Assembly: GCA_038501625.1 (NCBI GenBank)
Contig: JAZAYU010000019.1
Location: forward strand, 5,086,324-5,150,323
DNA from: Corbicula japonica
Lineage: Eukaryota > Mollusca > Bivalvia > Venerida > Cyrenidae
Direction: 5' to 3'
DNA length: 64,000 nt
A program made the position numbers and the translations under genes. Every line of letters begins with the position of its first letter. The stretch's first letter is position 1. The notes beneath the pieces were generated by a model. That model ran no database searches. It worked only from the letters and a program-made list of their open reading frames with translations, and had not been told where the DNA came from. Positions 32,155 to 43,985 of this stretch are shown piece after piece.

Positions 32155-32540
32155 AAATGGGAGGAAAAAAGGAAATTCAAAATACAACGAACATGGCAAA
32201 TAAGGAAATATTAGAGACATGGGTGATTTCATACGGACAAAACGTATCACAAATTTATTGATTTCTTTTTGTAAATTGGTAGATAAAAGGAAATTAAAAA
32301 TTCCACCTAATATGACAAATATTAAAGGAAATAATGGAGGCATGAGTGATTTAATACTTACAGAACTGGCCGAATGTTAGCGTTTAAATATAAATAGATA
32401 AAAAGGAACACTGAACGCCAACGAACACGAAAAATGAAAATAATGCGGGCTCAGTTTGACTTCGCCTGATAATTGGCAGTAATGAAAATGTCCTCGCCGG
32501 CATTGCCCGGGATTAGCAGTACTCGGTATTTACACATGTA
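32155..32540 (+). repeat. Family C copy with a tandem 5' extension
   Basis: A segment of about 122 bp is repeated: GGAAATTCAAAATACAACG at about 32169 and GGAAATTAAAAATTCCACC at about 32290, each followed by an ACA-AAT, GAGACATGGGTGAT or GAGGCATGAGTGAT motif. From 32400 a normal C copy follows (CGCCAACGAACACGAAAAAT, GGCTCAGTTTGACTTCGCC, GGCAGTAATGAAAATG). Confidence 0.5.
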
Positions 32541-32984
32541 AACAGGACAATTTTAATCCATTTCAAATGACATGATACGACGGTGAACATGCAACCTTCA
32601 ATGCAGTATTTACAAATTAATATCTCATGTTCAGCGGCCAGCGTATGATCCCCACCCCCACCCCTCCCCCCCCCCAAAAAAAAAGATGAATGAGTTTGCC
32701 ATAAACGAAAAATCAATGGTCGGAACTGAACAAAATAGAATTCAGACAGGGAATCTGGAAATATAAATAGTGCATAGCACAGAGAGTACCAGAGGCAAAT
32801 TTAAAAAGCAGGAAAGGTTTCTAGAGGTGATGTTTAGAAACGTTTATGACAAAAATCTCCTGCAACATTTGAGCAACAGAGGCGGTGTATTGTTTATAAA
32901 TGCTTATCTTCAAATAAATTGCCAACAATTCCTCTGCAACAAGATTGATTTAGTCCTTTAAAAGTTAGGAAAACTACTTCTCTA
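32541..32984. other. No gene; one homopolymer tract
   Basis: A C-rich then A-rich tract (about 32649-32684) causes low-complexity frames on both strands. The 63- and 67-codon frames nearby are not convincing. Confidence 0.4.
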
Positions 32985-33160
32985 AGTTTTAATTATGTTT
33001 CTAAATAATGCAATTACATTACAAATTGTGTAAATATGTTTCAACAAAATGTTCAAAACTAAGAGAAGACATTTACATTATTGACATTCTGTGAAACTAA
33101 TTTAGAGCGTGAAACCGAATGTCAAATTTAATTGTTTACACTACGTTCTTAATAAAATGT
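32985..33160 (+). repeat. Diverged relative of the duplicated module
   Basis: GTTTCTAAATAATGCAATTAC, ATGTTTCAACAAAATG, ATTATTGACATTCTGTG, AAACTAATTTAGAGCG, CCGAATGTCAAATTTAATTG and TGTTTACACTACGTTC follow the order of 35755-35940. A third, older occurrence. Confidence 0.55.
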
Positions 33161-33424
33161 TGAGAACAAATTTAAAGTCTTTCCTTAACCAGATATTAGT
33201 TTCCATGAAGATGTATAGCTGAATACGAATACATGTAGATTGACACCACATAATACTTTACATGATCGTACAGTAAATATGACAAATTTAAATTTTTTAC
33301 CGGTACATATAAAAAATATTGTGATATCAAAATTGTAAAACTTCTAAATGATGATCTATTTTAAAATTTAGTTTTTTGTCACATTGCTGTAAAGTAATCG
33401 ATAACTTACCATATTATATAAATT

Positions 33425-33673
33425 GGACTAGTCACGGGAAAAGGTACCTTCGGACGGTTGACATCAATCATTGAAATGACGTCATAAAGCTGAGCAGACG
33501 ACATTTATTATAATGCATTTCGCGTAAAAATTTCATTTTATTGTCAAAATGTGTGAGTAAAGCACTTGTTAGTTATGAGAAATTAATAGAGAGTTGTAAG
33601 TTCTTTCTTAATATAGTAACAACTTAAATGTCACAAAATATGACCGAAGGTACATTTTCCCGTGGCGCGCCCC
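33425..33673 (+). mobile_element. Family E MITE, near complete
   Basis: GTCACGGGAAAAGGTACC at the left and CCCGTGGCGCGCCCC at the right; the first bases of the left tip are changed. Interior: GTTGACATCAATCATTG, AAATGACGTCATAAAGC, AGCAGACGAC and TTTCGCGTAAAAATTTC. Confidence 0.75.
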
Positions 33674-33804
33674 AAAATGTCAGAGGCATTAGTATTGCTT
33701 TAATATCATTATAAGTACTATTCGGATTCACCCTTTATGTCATAGAGTCTTTAATGATTCAGATTTATAATTTGACGGAACAAACGTTGAATAATCACCA
33801 CCCT

Positions 33805-33910
33805 GCACTGGAAATAGATGAAATGAGAACTTTGAAAGTCACCGAACACGTCAAAGATGATAATATTGCAGGCTTGGTTTAAGATAGACCAGTAAATGGT
33901 CGGGCAAGAA
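33805..33910 (+). repeat. Family C fragment
   Basis: AACTTTGAAAGTCACCGAAC, ACGTCAAAGATGATAATATT, GCAGGCTTGGTTTAAG. Confidence 0.5.
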
Positions 33911-34004
33911 TGCAAGAGTACAGTTCCCATGTTCGATTTCTAAGTAGGGTGTGCGTGGTTTCATGTTGCTGCAAACAGTTCAAATACAGTTGTTTTTTAA
34001 GTAT

Positions 34005-34122
34005 AAGACTCAGGGTTATCTTCGCGCAACCCTTTTGGTGTTGTCCCGGTTAGGTTGAGTGTTCGGCGCTTTGTTGTCAAACGCTATCGCCGAACGGTTC
34101 GAATTCAAGTCTTTGGTTACAA
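34005..34122 (+). mobile_element. Family A SINE, decayed 3' half
   Basis: CTCAGGGTTATCTTCGCGC, AACCCTTTTGGTGTTGTCCC, GGTTAGGTTGAGTG (box A region), CGCTATCGCCGAACGG and TTCGAATTCAAG (decayed box B). Confidence 0.55.
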
Positions 34123-34639
34123 TAATAATTATAAATTGATTTTGGCTGAAATTGAGATGTCCAATGAAGTCATATGGCGCCATATGACGGTGACCATGGA
34201 ACATTTAATTCAGTATTTTAAGAGTACTGGTTATATTTCAAATTTGGGTTAAATCGTTTTGAAAAGCTTTAAAAAATTTTGTATTTAATTTAATTTCAAT
34301 TGATTTAAATTTTAATTAAATATCCTATTATATCGTTTTTCTCTGTAAAATGCGTGACATGTTACCATCTAGATGTTGTAATCGATTGGTGTAAATTGAA
34401 CCTGAATTTCAAAAATAGAGCTTAGAAACGGATGCTTAGCCAAATCAGTTCCTGACAGCATGCGGGTTAAAGTTCTATATTTTATGATATCAGTTTAATG
34501 AGATCGTTAAGATAATAATAAGAAGAAATGATTTAAGATGGTTTTAAGAAATGCTAATGATACATGTTGTCGATTTTATTGGAGCAGATAGCAGTGAGAT
34601 ATCGGAACAAGATTCTAAGTTAATACCGCGGTATCATAC
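34123..34639. other. No gene seen
   Basis: AT-rich. GGATGCTTAGCCAAATCAG near 34431 resembles TGATGCTTAGCCAAGTTAAG near 26818, a possible short shared flank of an unclassified repeat. Confidence 0.35.
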
Positions 34640-34812
34640 TATATCAAGGAGATACATTTTCGCGCAAACGGAACAAATGTCACTTTTCGCGCGGATGCAA
34701 ATTCGCGCACTTATGAAATTCTATTAACAGAATGCCTTTTTAGGTTCGATTTTCGTTGGGGTTTGATATCGCGCACATTCCTAAGCGCGAAATAGGCGAA
34801 AATTAAACACAG
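34640..34812. repeat. Family G (CGCGAAA) repeat
   Basis: CATTTTCGCGCAAACGG, CACTTTTCGCGCGG, ATTCGCGCACTTATGAAATT and GCGCGAAATAGGCGAAAATT. Confidence 0.55.
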
Positions 34813-34819
34813 CCTCCTT

Positions 34820-35100
34820 ACACGATAAGAAGATTGATATAACGCATGTGTCTATTATACAAGTACTTTTAAGAAAAACAAAACAAAACACCAAACCAAT
34901 ACTCGAAAAAGAAAAACTGTACGATCAGTCAGTGGCGAAATGTTTTGCCATTCATGTTTTGAAACAGATTAAAGTGTCACAAACCTCACATTTGTCCCTT
35001 AAGAGTCTCATTCAAAAAATACGTACAAAGTCGTCTTGGTAAATTATCTGCATCCCACCCACCATATTAACACTGTTGCGCGCAAACATTTGAAACAAAG
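34820..35100 (-). repeat. Family B, decayed copy
   Basis: CAGTCAGTGGCGAAATG, TTTGCCATTCATG, CACAAACCTCACATTTGTCC, AAGTCGTCTTGGTAAATTA, CATCCCACCCACC and ACTGTTGCGCGCAAAC follow the B order on the minus strand. The 64-codon frame at 34848 lies in this repeat. Confidence 0.5.
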
Positions 35101-35194
35101 ATAGATTATATCAAGCTACCCGTTGACCAAGTTGACACCAGAGCACAGTAGTTAATTCAGCAAAATTATAAAGACAGGAATGAAATGAATTGAT

Positions 35195-35415
35195 CCTTCC
35201 CCAAAGAACGAACCCGTACGGCGATAGCGCTTTCCGTTGAAAGGCATTACAATATTTTAGTATCCATCCATTGTCACGCAAAAGAAAATTGAATGTAAAT
35301 CTCATTCTTTTTTTTTCTACTTAATTATCACAGTAGCGTGATTTGGGTCACGTGCCGTGTGTATGCCGTAAAAAGTCTCCCCGTATATTGAATCAGTTTT
35401 GCTATCAATTATATA
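35195..35415. mobile_element. Two family A fragments facing each other
   Basis: 35195-35250 is a minus-strand tRNA-like fragment (CAAAGAACGAACCCGTACGG, GCGATAGCGC). 35350-35415 is a plus-strand left end (GCCGTAAAAAGTCTCCCCG, TATATTGAATCAG). They lie just upstream of the segmental duplication. Confidence 0.5.
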
Positions 35416-37847
35416 GCCCTTTGAAGGCAGCTGAGCGGGATAATTATACTTGTGTAAATATTGTGTTGCGCACAAGCCGGGGCTAGGCTCACTAAAGGTT
35501 CTATATGGACATCGTTTAGTATAGATTGAAATTGTATTGTTTTGAAGAGTAAATATGAAGTTGCATCCGGGGCTAGGCGGCGTGGGAAGTAGTATGCATT
35601 TCAAAGAATGTCGCGTTTTTTTCTTTTCCTTGTAACGGTTAGCTTTAAGTTAGATTTTCTGCTGGTTTAATTGTAAAATTCGATTTACGAATGAGCTTCA
35701 TTCGTTTTTGTTTAAATTTTTAATCGCCCCAACGATTTCAAGCTTTAATCAAGTCCCTGAATAATGTAATTACTATACAAACTGTTAGAATGTTTCAACA
35801 AGTTGATTTACTTTGTTCCAAACTAAAAAATAAATTGAAATTATTGAAATTCCACGAAACTAATTTGGAGACGAAATTCGAATGTCTTATTTAGATATTT
35901 AATTTGGTTGTTTACAATACTTTCTCAAAACATTTTGAGATATATCAACGATGAAAATTAGAAAACTTCAATACTAGCACATTTCTGATGATATAATTTT
36001 GGTAACAAATTCCCGTTATTAGGCATTTATTTGTCTGTAACATAAAGATTTCTTACACAAGCAAAATATTACTTTTCTAGAATAGAAAAAGGCTTTCTTG
36101 ACATCCTACGTCTGATTCCCTTTTGTTTTTGGTGCCATATGGCCTTAAATGCAAATAAATAGACACAGACCTGCAAGTAGCTACACTGAATACAAATGAT
36201 AATTATACCAACATAATATATAGTTCTTATTAATGAGAAGGGATGCTTTTTGTAATTGGAAGTGAAACATGTTTTCAGCAAAAAAGATTTTCAGATGCCG
36301 AAACAAGATTCCGTGCTAACGACTTTTATAAGTATTATAACATGCTTTAGTTTCATGTTTTATGTATTGCTTTTGGAAACTTCTGCAGTAATGTTAAGTG
36401 CATATAAAGTGAATTGCGATAAGATTACACGCTTCTGATAAAATGTCACAATGTTAAGTTATTGTTTGAGTGTATTTTGTACGATGATGGAAGTGTTTTC
36501 GGCTGTGAACTGTTTCCAAGGAAGAATAGATATTTTGTCGTCATCAATGACTATAAATGTCGGCCTTTTTCAGTGTTGCATTTGAGAATTTGTTTTATCG
36601 TGTAATACTTTGTTTTGGAATAACTAAAGAGGTTAGAAATATTCATATAATTGTTTTTACTAGTGTTAAACTCCGTTGAATTTAGCTATGATTGCAAAAT
36701 TGCTTTCAGACGGTACAAGACATTATCGGGTCGAATAGATGAGTGAGGTTCATCATGGAATTGACCTCTGCTCGATTGAATGTCAAACTGTCGTAGGATA
36801 ACCTAGATGTAATTAGGAGACAACATAAGTCTAACGGTAGTACATAGTTTGCGGAGGTTATATACTGTTTGATAGTCTATTTCTTTATCTACAATATTAA
36901 CCAGAGTTATTTAACTTGATCCTTCCCTGAAATCGTCAGATAAACCGCAATTTTTGTTATTGTGAATGTTAGCCTCTTTTATATTTTGTTTGAGATTACG
37001 TTCACTAGCAATCGTAAAAAACATTAAGTGTTGGCCTTGAGACTGTGTCTAAAGCGTCTTAAATAATTTGCCACTCCGCCAATGTTTAAGACTTTAAGGT
37101 GTTTTCATGTTGGTAATTATTACTCGTATTTCATTAAAAAAAATAAACAGATAAGGTTTAATGTCCGTTAAATCAATGTCACTTAATACGAGTGAATGCT
37201 TGCGAATTATCATTTAATTAAATCCAGTTTGATTTGCCAGCAAGACTCCCATTTCCGCTGTTTTGGCAAGCATGGTTGAAAAACAGAAGATAATTGTGTA
37301 ATGAAAATTACTTTATGAAGTAACTGTCGACTGAAACATGAAACGCTTCATCCGTCTCGAGGGACGCTTGGAAAAAGACCTTATCAGCTAGACGCTACCT
37401 TAAACAGTGCTTGATTACAATACATATCCATTCGCGTGATTCCGAATAAGATGTTAATTATAGAAGTTTATTCGTCAATAGCATGTGAAGAAAATATGCC
37501 AGGTAATTGAGATCTAGGGGGAAATTTACCCTTTGGGAAAATCGTTTTAATTGTTTATCACGGTATGTTTTAATTCAGCAGTAGATTAATTATCGAATTT
37601 GACATTGATTTCCTGATTCAAAGTGAAACTTAAAGGATCACCGACAGATTCTATTCTGATTCCCTGTTGCAGTTTCAAGTTTCATTAACTGTAGGACAAT
37701 GTCAAAGTAGCCTTTTTTATTATTTCATTCAGGAAAAAAGAGTCCACTGTTATTTAATACAATGTCAATAGGAGTAAACACACATAGAGAATCGTGCAGC
37801 AGAAAAAAAATCGGAATTTTGAAAGCCATATATAAGGCAATTATAAA

Positions 37848-38082
37848 AATGATATCGCCAAAACTGGGAATGGAACCCACACCGCAAGGCGACAACTTCT
37901 GGTCATGTAACTCCAAGCACGCTTCCGACTGAGCTAGCCTGGTCAACATGACATTAAATGTTGTGCGTCTGACCCTGATAAGCGTGATTATCATTACATA
38001 CCCGCTCATTTACTGATTACAGCACTGACTACATGTACGGGAAGACTTTCTATGGCCGCCACACTGCATAAATAATGAGCTC
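37848..38082 (-). mobile_element. Family A SINE inside duplication copy 1
   Basis: Plus strand: TGATATCGCCAAAACTGGG, GCGACAACTTCTGGTCATG, CTTCCGACTGAGCTAGCC, GTCTGACCCTGATAAGCG, ATGTACGGGAAGACTTTC, TATGGCCGCCACACTGC. Present at the equivalent place in copy 2, so inserted before the duplication. Confidence 0.75.
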
Positions 38083-38179
38083 TGTTTGCTTAATCGCAGT
38101 TACCTTCCTCTGAATACTTATTAACAGAATCAGTCAAACCGAGCCCCTCTCCCCCACCACCTATTCCCCCTCTACGCTT

Positions 38180-38260
38180 CCCCTTCTCTGCTGCATTGTT
38201 TAATAAAATGATCAGTTTCAAAAAAAGACAACACAGACAATTAAGCTATACGAGTGACAA
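38180..38260 (-). repeat. Family B fragment
   Basis: AATAAAATGATCAGTTTC, AAAAAGACAACACAG and ACAATTAAGC match the B segment also seen at 53043. Confidence 0.4.
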
Positions 38261-38269
38261 TATAAATAA

Positions 38270-38430
38270 AGAAATATAATTTTATTTACGTTGACGATTT
38301 TTTGGGATACTTCGCAAATGATGTTTTACGCGGACATAAATTCGGGCAGTTTAAGTTTTCTCAAAGAATGACAATTGGTTTTTTATTTCGCATAGCGCGA
38401 AATACACGAAAATTAAATAGAATGACACCT
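38270..38430. repeat. Family G repeat in duplication copy 1
   Basis: GATGTTTTACGCGGACATAAA, TTCGGGCAGTTTAAG, CGCATAGCGCGAAATACACG and AAAATTAAATAGAATGACACC. Matches 42040-42200 in copy 2. Confidence 0.55.
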
Positions 38431-39049
38431 CAGAATAATAAAAGATAACAGAGATTTCCAGGCAACCAATTTGGTTTAACTGGAAAATACCTAATTTCAG
38501 GCAAAACTTACAGCCAATTTAGAAACAGAAACACAAAGGAAATGTTTGTATAATGTCTTATATAAAAGCAATATCAATTATAAACAAAATGAGAAACTTC
38601 GGGGTTGACGCCTCGAAATAACACTGAGGTATCATTAAGTCGCGTGGGTTTCATTCTCTGATATTAAAGACATTACCAACGCTCCAAATTTAGCAATTTT
38701 GGCAATCTTCATATAAATGGTGACAATTTCATTTTAAAAAAGCAAATAGTGATTTATAATGTTCTATGAGTATGTTTTTGGCAAAGGATTGAGTGTTTAG
38801 TGGTTGGAAACTAAACAAAAACCTATATCTAGTAATATACCCCGCACTTTTTACGTTTTAACATCGAAAAAATCTTATTTCATCCAGACACAAAAACTAA
38901 TCAACACAAAACATCTATTTAAATGTCCTCATACACATGTAAGAAATATGTTAATGAAAACAATAGGTGAGGTCCTTTTGACTAACAAATGAAAAGAGTC
39001 CATGTGACATCGTCGTTAAGAATTTGTAATATTTCTGTTGTGAATATTA

Positions 39050-39338
39050 AAATGGTATTGTCCCTATAGAGAGCGAACCCGGCGACAGCGCCTAGCCATG
39101 CAATTCCAATTCCAATACCGATTGAGCAAGCTCGGACAGCGCAATACAAATGTTTATCGGATAACCCTGATGGATGTTATCATCACTGCATGATACCGGA
39201 AACCGATCTTTTACTAAAAATAACAGAACTGACTATATTTACAGTGATACTTTTTTACGGCAGCCGCTATGCGCAATTAACGCTAATTGAACGTGAATTT
39301 CAAATGATATTGCCACTTCAGGGAGCGAACGCGTTCTC
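39050..39338 (-). mobile_element. Family A SINE plus second 3' end, at the duplication junction
   Basis: 39050-39286 is a minus-strand A copy (AGAGCGAACCCGGCGACAGC, ATCGGATAACCCTGATGG, ACTGACTATATTTACAG, CGGCAGCCGC). 39297-39338 is another A 3' end (ATGATATTGCCACTTCAGG, GAGCGAACGCG), which abuts the start of duplication copy 2. Confidence 0.65.
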
Positions 39339-41596
39339 GAGGGGCTCGGCGGCGCAAGGAACGAGACGGCGTTGGAAGTAATATGCATTTCAATTTTTTC
39401 TTGTTACGCTAATAATTAAGTAATATAATGGTTGTTTAATTGATAAAATTGATTTACGAATAAGCTTTATTCGTTTTTAAATAACAAATCGCCGCAACAA
39501 TTTCCTGCTTTAATAAAGTCCCTGAACAATGTAATTACGATACAAATTGTTAGAATGTTTCAACAAATCGATTTATTTGTTCCAAACAAAAAGAATAAAT
39601 TGAAATTATTGAAATTCCACGAAACTTATTTGGAAAGTAAAGATGATTTTATTTCGGTTATCGAATTCCCGTTATCAGGAACTCATTTGTAACATAAATA
39701 TTTCTTACACAATTTAAAATATTACTTTTCTAGAATAGAAGAAGGCTTTCTTGACATCTTGACATCCTACGTCTGATTCGCTATTGTTTTTGGTGTCATA
39801 TGGCCTTAAATGCAAATTTGATCTAGGTGTAAACACGAAATACACCGTTGACCCTACCCACAGGCGTGTGTGTCCAGTGTAAATAAACAGACACAGACCT
39901 GCAAGTAAGTACACTGGATACAAATGATATATAGTTTTTATGACTTCTTATATTGCAGTTAAATAAAACCTCTAAGATAGTAAGAAGAAATGATAGATGA
40001 TGTTTTTTTTTCCAATTGCAAGTAAAACATTATTACAGATTTTCAGCATAAAAGATTGTCAGATGCTGAAACAAGATTCACTGCTAACGACTTTTATAAG
40101 TAAAGTTACATGCTTTAGTTTCATGTTTTATGTATTGCTTTTGGAAACTTCTGCAGGAATGGTAAGTGCATATAAAGTGAATGACGATAAGATTACATGC
40201 TTTTCATAAATGTCACAATGTTAAGTTATTGTTCGAGTGTATTTTGTACGATGATGGACGTGTTTGAGACTGGGAATTGTTTCAAAGGATGAATTGATAT
40301 TTCGTCGTCATCAATGACTATGTCGACCTTTTTTAGTGTTGCATTTGAGAATTAGTTTTTATCGTGTTTTGGAATAACTAAAGAGGTAAGAAATATTCAT
40401 ATACTTGTTTTTATAAGTGTTAAACTCTGTTGCATTTAGCTGTGATTGCAAATTGCTTTAAGGCGGTGTAAGACATTATCGGGTCGAATGCATGAGCGAG
40501 GTTCATCATTGAATTGACATCTCTTCTCGAATGAATGTCAAACTGTCGTAGGGTAACCTAGTAGATTGTTGTTAGGAGATAACATAAGTCTAACGGTAGT
40601 ACATAGTTTGTGGAGGTTATATACTGTTGGCAGTTCCATACTGTGTGATAGTCTATTTCTTTAACTACAATATTAACCAGAGTTATCTAACTTGATTATT
40701 CCCTTAAATCGCCAGATATACCGCAATTTTTATTATTATAAGTGTAAGTCTATTATGTCTTTTGTTCGAGATTAAGTTCACTTGCAATCGTAAAAAACAT
40801 TAAGTATCGGTCTTGAGACTTTGTCTAATTACTTGCCAGCCCGCCAACTTTTAGGTGCATTGGTCTTGGTTAACTATAACTCGTATGTCATTAAAAAATA
40901 AACAGTTTCGGTTCAATGTCCGTTAAATCAATGTCTCTTTATACGAGTGAATGCTTGCGAATTATCATTCAATTAAATTCAGTTTGATTGCCAGCAAGAC
41001 TCCCATTTCCGCTGTTTTGGCAAGCATGGTTGAAAAACAGAAGATAATTGTGTAATGAAAATTACTTCATGAAGTAACTGTCGACTGAAACATGAAACGC
41101 TTCATCCGTCTCGAGGGACGCTTGGTAAAAGACCTTATCAGCTAGACGCTACCTTAAACAGCGCTTGATTACAATACATATCCATTCGCGTGATTCCGGA
41201 TAAAATGTTAATAATAGAAATTTATCCTTCAATAGCATGTGAAGCAGGTAATTGAGATCTAGGGGGAAATTTACCCTTTGGGAAAATCGTTTTAATTGTT
41301 TATCACGGTGTGTTTTAATTCAGAAGTAGATTAATTATCGAATTTGACATTGATTTCCTGATTCAAAGCGAAACTTAAAGGATTACCGACAGATTCTATT
41401 CTGATTCCCTGTTGCAGTTTCAAGTTTCATTAACTGTAGGACAATGTCAAAGTAGCCTTTTTTATTATTTCATTGAGGATAAAAGAGTCCACTGTTATTT
41501 GATACAATGTCAATAGGAGTAAACACACATAGAGAATCGTGCAGCAGAAAAAAGATCGGAATTTTGAAAGCAATTTATAACTTAAAGGCAATTATA

Positions 41597-41832
41597 AAAA
41601 TGATATCGCCAAAACTGGGAATCGATCCCGCAACCTACGACGACAACTTCTGGTCATGTAACTCCCAGCACACTTCCGACTGAGCTAGCCAAGACAACAT
41701 GAAAAATTGTTGCGCGTCTGACCCTGATAAGTGTGATAGTCATTATATGTCGGCTTATTTACTGATAACAGTACTGACTATAAGTACTTGGAGACTTTCT
41801 ATGGCCGCTACACTGCACAAATAACAAGCTAT
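41597..41832 (-). mobile_element. Family A SINE inside duplication copy 2
   Basis: Paralogue of the SINE at 37848. TGATATCGCCAAAACTGGG, GCGACAACTTCTGGTCATG and GTCTGACCCTGATAAGTG are kept. Box B is further changed (GGAATCGATCCCGC). Confidence 0.75.
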
Positions 41833-42039
41833 GTTTGCTAAAGCATAATTAACACCCACATAAAGCTTAAAAACAGTCATACCTAGCCCCTCTCCCCCAC
41901 CACCCTTACCCGATCCACGCTCCTCACTTCTTTAAAATTTGCTGCGTTTTTTTATATTTGTATTGTCCAGATTCCATGTTATTTATTTTAAGCTATTTGA
42001 GTGAGGAAAGAAATATAGTTATATCATTTTATTCACTGT

Positions 42040-42200
42040 GTTGAATTTTCGCGCATACCTAACAAATGATGTTTCCCACGGACATAAATTCGCGCAGTTT
42101 AAGTTTTCTCAAAAGATAAAAATGTAAGCTTCATCATGATCAAATTTCGCTTGGTTTTTATTTCACAGAGCCCGAAATACGCGAAAATGAATTCCACTCG
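42040..42200. repeat. Family G repeat in duplication copy 2
   Basis: GAATTTTCGCGCATACC, ACGGACATAAATTCGCGC, CGAAATACGCGAAAATG. Keeps the CGCG words better than its copy 1 partner. Confidence 0.55.
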
Positions 42201-42823
42201 AAATAGAATGACACCGCAGTATAAAGAAAGTATTACATAGAAAGGCTTTCCAGACAACCAATTTTGTTTTACTGGAAAACTTTAATATCAGGCCCAAGAA
42301 TTACAGCCAATTTAGAAACAGAAACAGAAAGGATAAGTTTGTATAATGTCCAATATAAAAGCAATATCAATAATAAGAAAATGAGAAACTTCGGGGTTGA
42401 CGACTTGGAATAAACAATACCTTGGTATCCTAATATCGCGTGGGTTTAATTCTCGCGTTTTTGTTTTTTTTTATTTTTGCAGTGTGCACAAGGCGCGTTA
42501 TTAAAACCCAGAGAAATTTAACCATGAATTGTATTATCTTTGGAGAAAATAACAACTGTGCGAATCTTTGTCCTTCGCGAATGTCATTTGTAGCGAGTGC
42601 ACGAAAATTCTGCATCATGAAATTAAATGACATTGAAGGTATTGAAAAGGGAATACATTAGTATAGGGGTTTTAGCGCCCCTACTTCACACTTGCTCGCG
42701 AAATCGTTTTCTTTCGGCACACTGTTTGCATTAAAGGATTTTTAATTTTAAAATTTAACAAAGCAATGTCAGCAGTAACAATGTGATCGCTTCCATTTAA
42801 AAAAATATTAATAAAAGTAAAAC

Positions 42824-42990
42824 GGGGCACGTCGCTGAAAAGATATCTTGGTTAATTGACGTTATTCATTGAAATGAAGTAACAAAAGTTGAGCAGACGA
42901 CGTTGCTGTTATGTATTATTTCTAGCAGAAATAACATCCTATAGTCAAAATAAAAAATCCCTATTAGTTAAAAGAAAACAAATGGTGATT
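42824..42990 (+). mobile_element. Family E MITE, decayed and truncated
   Basis: GGGGCACGTCGCTGAAAAG, TTGACGTTATTCATTG, AAAGTTGAGCAGACGACG and TTATGTATTATTTC follow the E order. The right end is missing. Confidence 0.5.
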
Positions 42991-43002
42991 GTCAATTTTT
43001 TG

Positions 43003-43520
43003 CCATCCCGCGACCTTGACCTTAATTACTATCCTCCCTGATACCTTGACCTAAATTACTAGCCATTCTTCTAAACTGACCTAAATTACTAGCCATCCTG
43101 ATGCATTGACATTAATTTCTAGCCATCCTTCTACACTGACCTAAATTACTATCCATCCTGATACATTGACCTAAATTACTAGCCATCCTTCTACACTGAC
43201 TTTAATTACTATCCATCCTGATACATTGACCTAAATTTCTAGCCATCCTGATTCCTTGACCTAAATTACTAACCATCCTGATACATTGACCTAAATTACT
43301 AGCCATCCTGATTCCTTGACCTAAATTACTAGCCATCCTTCTACACTGACCTAAATTACTATCCATCCTGATACCTTGACCAAATTTTCTAGCCATCCTG
43401 ATTCATTGACCTAAATTACTAACCATCCTGCTTCCTTGATCTAGCATATTAGCCATCCGGCTACCTTGACCTTGTCCACTATCAATTTTGCGACCTTGAC
43501 CTAGCCTTCAAGCCATCGTC
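43003..43520 (+). repeat. 30-bp minisatellite, about 17 units
   Basis: Unit: TTGACCTAAATTACTAGCC then ATCCTGATACA, with a TTCTACAC variant alternating in the middle. The period of 30 keeps a frame open on the minus strand (43202-43396, repeating GQGIRM and SNL). That frame starts and stops inside the array and is a by-product. It lies within the copy-2-specific insert. Confidence 0.9.
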
Positions 43521-43985
43521 TTTACGCAGCTGAATATTCCTTTCATCTTATTCTATACTGAATTGTACTTTTATGTTATTTTCTTTTTCTCATTTCTTCG
43601 AAAAACGTTTCTTTTATAAATATGACTTATGCCCTTTCTATCCTTTGCACTAAGAAACTTCAAACATAGACAGTAACGCTGTTATATCTGCAGTCAGTCA
43701 TAAATAGAAATTAATCCCGCATCAAATATAAAACTGGAATTACAGCGCTCTTAATTTTCTATAAAATGGCTCTCTTTAACTTGAACCTGTCAAATTTCCT
43801 GATGAATCGGAATTTAGTGCTTCATTTATGTTACGTTTTCTTTTTATATGGCAATTAGGTGAATCGATGTTTTCCTCTCAGCCTCTTTCAAGTAAAACAG
43901 TTAAATGTCATGGTATTCCATTTAGAGGAAATAACAATAAATAACAATGCAGTGATCCTTTCATATTTGAAAAGGCTACAGTATT

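Larger units (their letters stand above)
35569..38990 (+). repeat. Segmental tandem duplication, copy 1 (about 3.4 kb)
   Basis: Co-linear with 39340-44300. Anchors: GGGGCTAGGCGGCG, GTCCCTGAATAATGTAATTAC, TTTCTAGAATAGAAAAAGGC, CATGCTTTAGTTTCATG, GTATTTTGTACGATGATGG, CATCCGTCTCGAGGGACGC, ATTGAGATCTAGGGGG, TTCTGATTCCCTGTTGC, GAAACTTCGGGGTTGACG and GACACAAAAACTAATCAACAC. Identity is highest (over 95% by eye) at 37200-37850. The short frames inside differ mostly at amino-acid-changing sites between copies, so no gene is implied. Confidence 0.85.
39340..42457 (+). repeat. Segmental tandem duplication, copy 2, left part
   Basis: Co-linear with copy 1 from GGGGCTCGGCGGCG to GTGGGTTTAATTCTC. Relative to copy 1 it lacks about 100 bases (35885-36000) and carries a small extra block at about 39820-39890 (GTGTAAACACGAAATACACC onward). 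A TTGACATC doubling occurs at about 39750. Confidence 0.85.
42458..43985. other. About 1.5 kb present only in duplication copy 2
   Basis: Copy 1 reads straight through TTTCATTCTCTGATATTAAA. In copy 2 the two halves are separated here. The insert holds a G-like patch, a decayed E element, a 30-bp minisatellite and about 450 bases of unmatched DNA. It is either an insertion in copy 2 or a deletion from copy 1. The 73-codon frame at 42440-42661 is not convincing. Confidence 0.65.

Noticed and set aside
36256..40209. A matching short frame in both duplication copies (36256-36438 and 39997-40209, shared FSFMFYVLLLETSA)
   Set aside because: Most differences between the copies change the amino acid, so there is no sign of selection on a protein. 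Shared openness follows from recent duplication.
43202..43396. 64-codon minus frame with a 10-residue repeat
   Set aside because: It starts and ends inside the 30-bp minisatellite. The open frame follows from a period divisible by 3.
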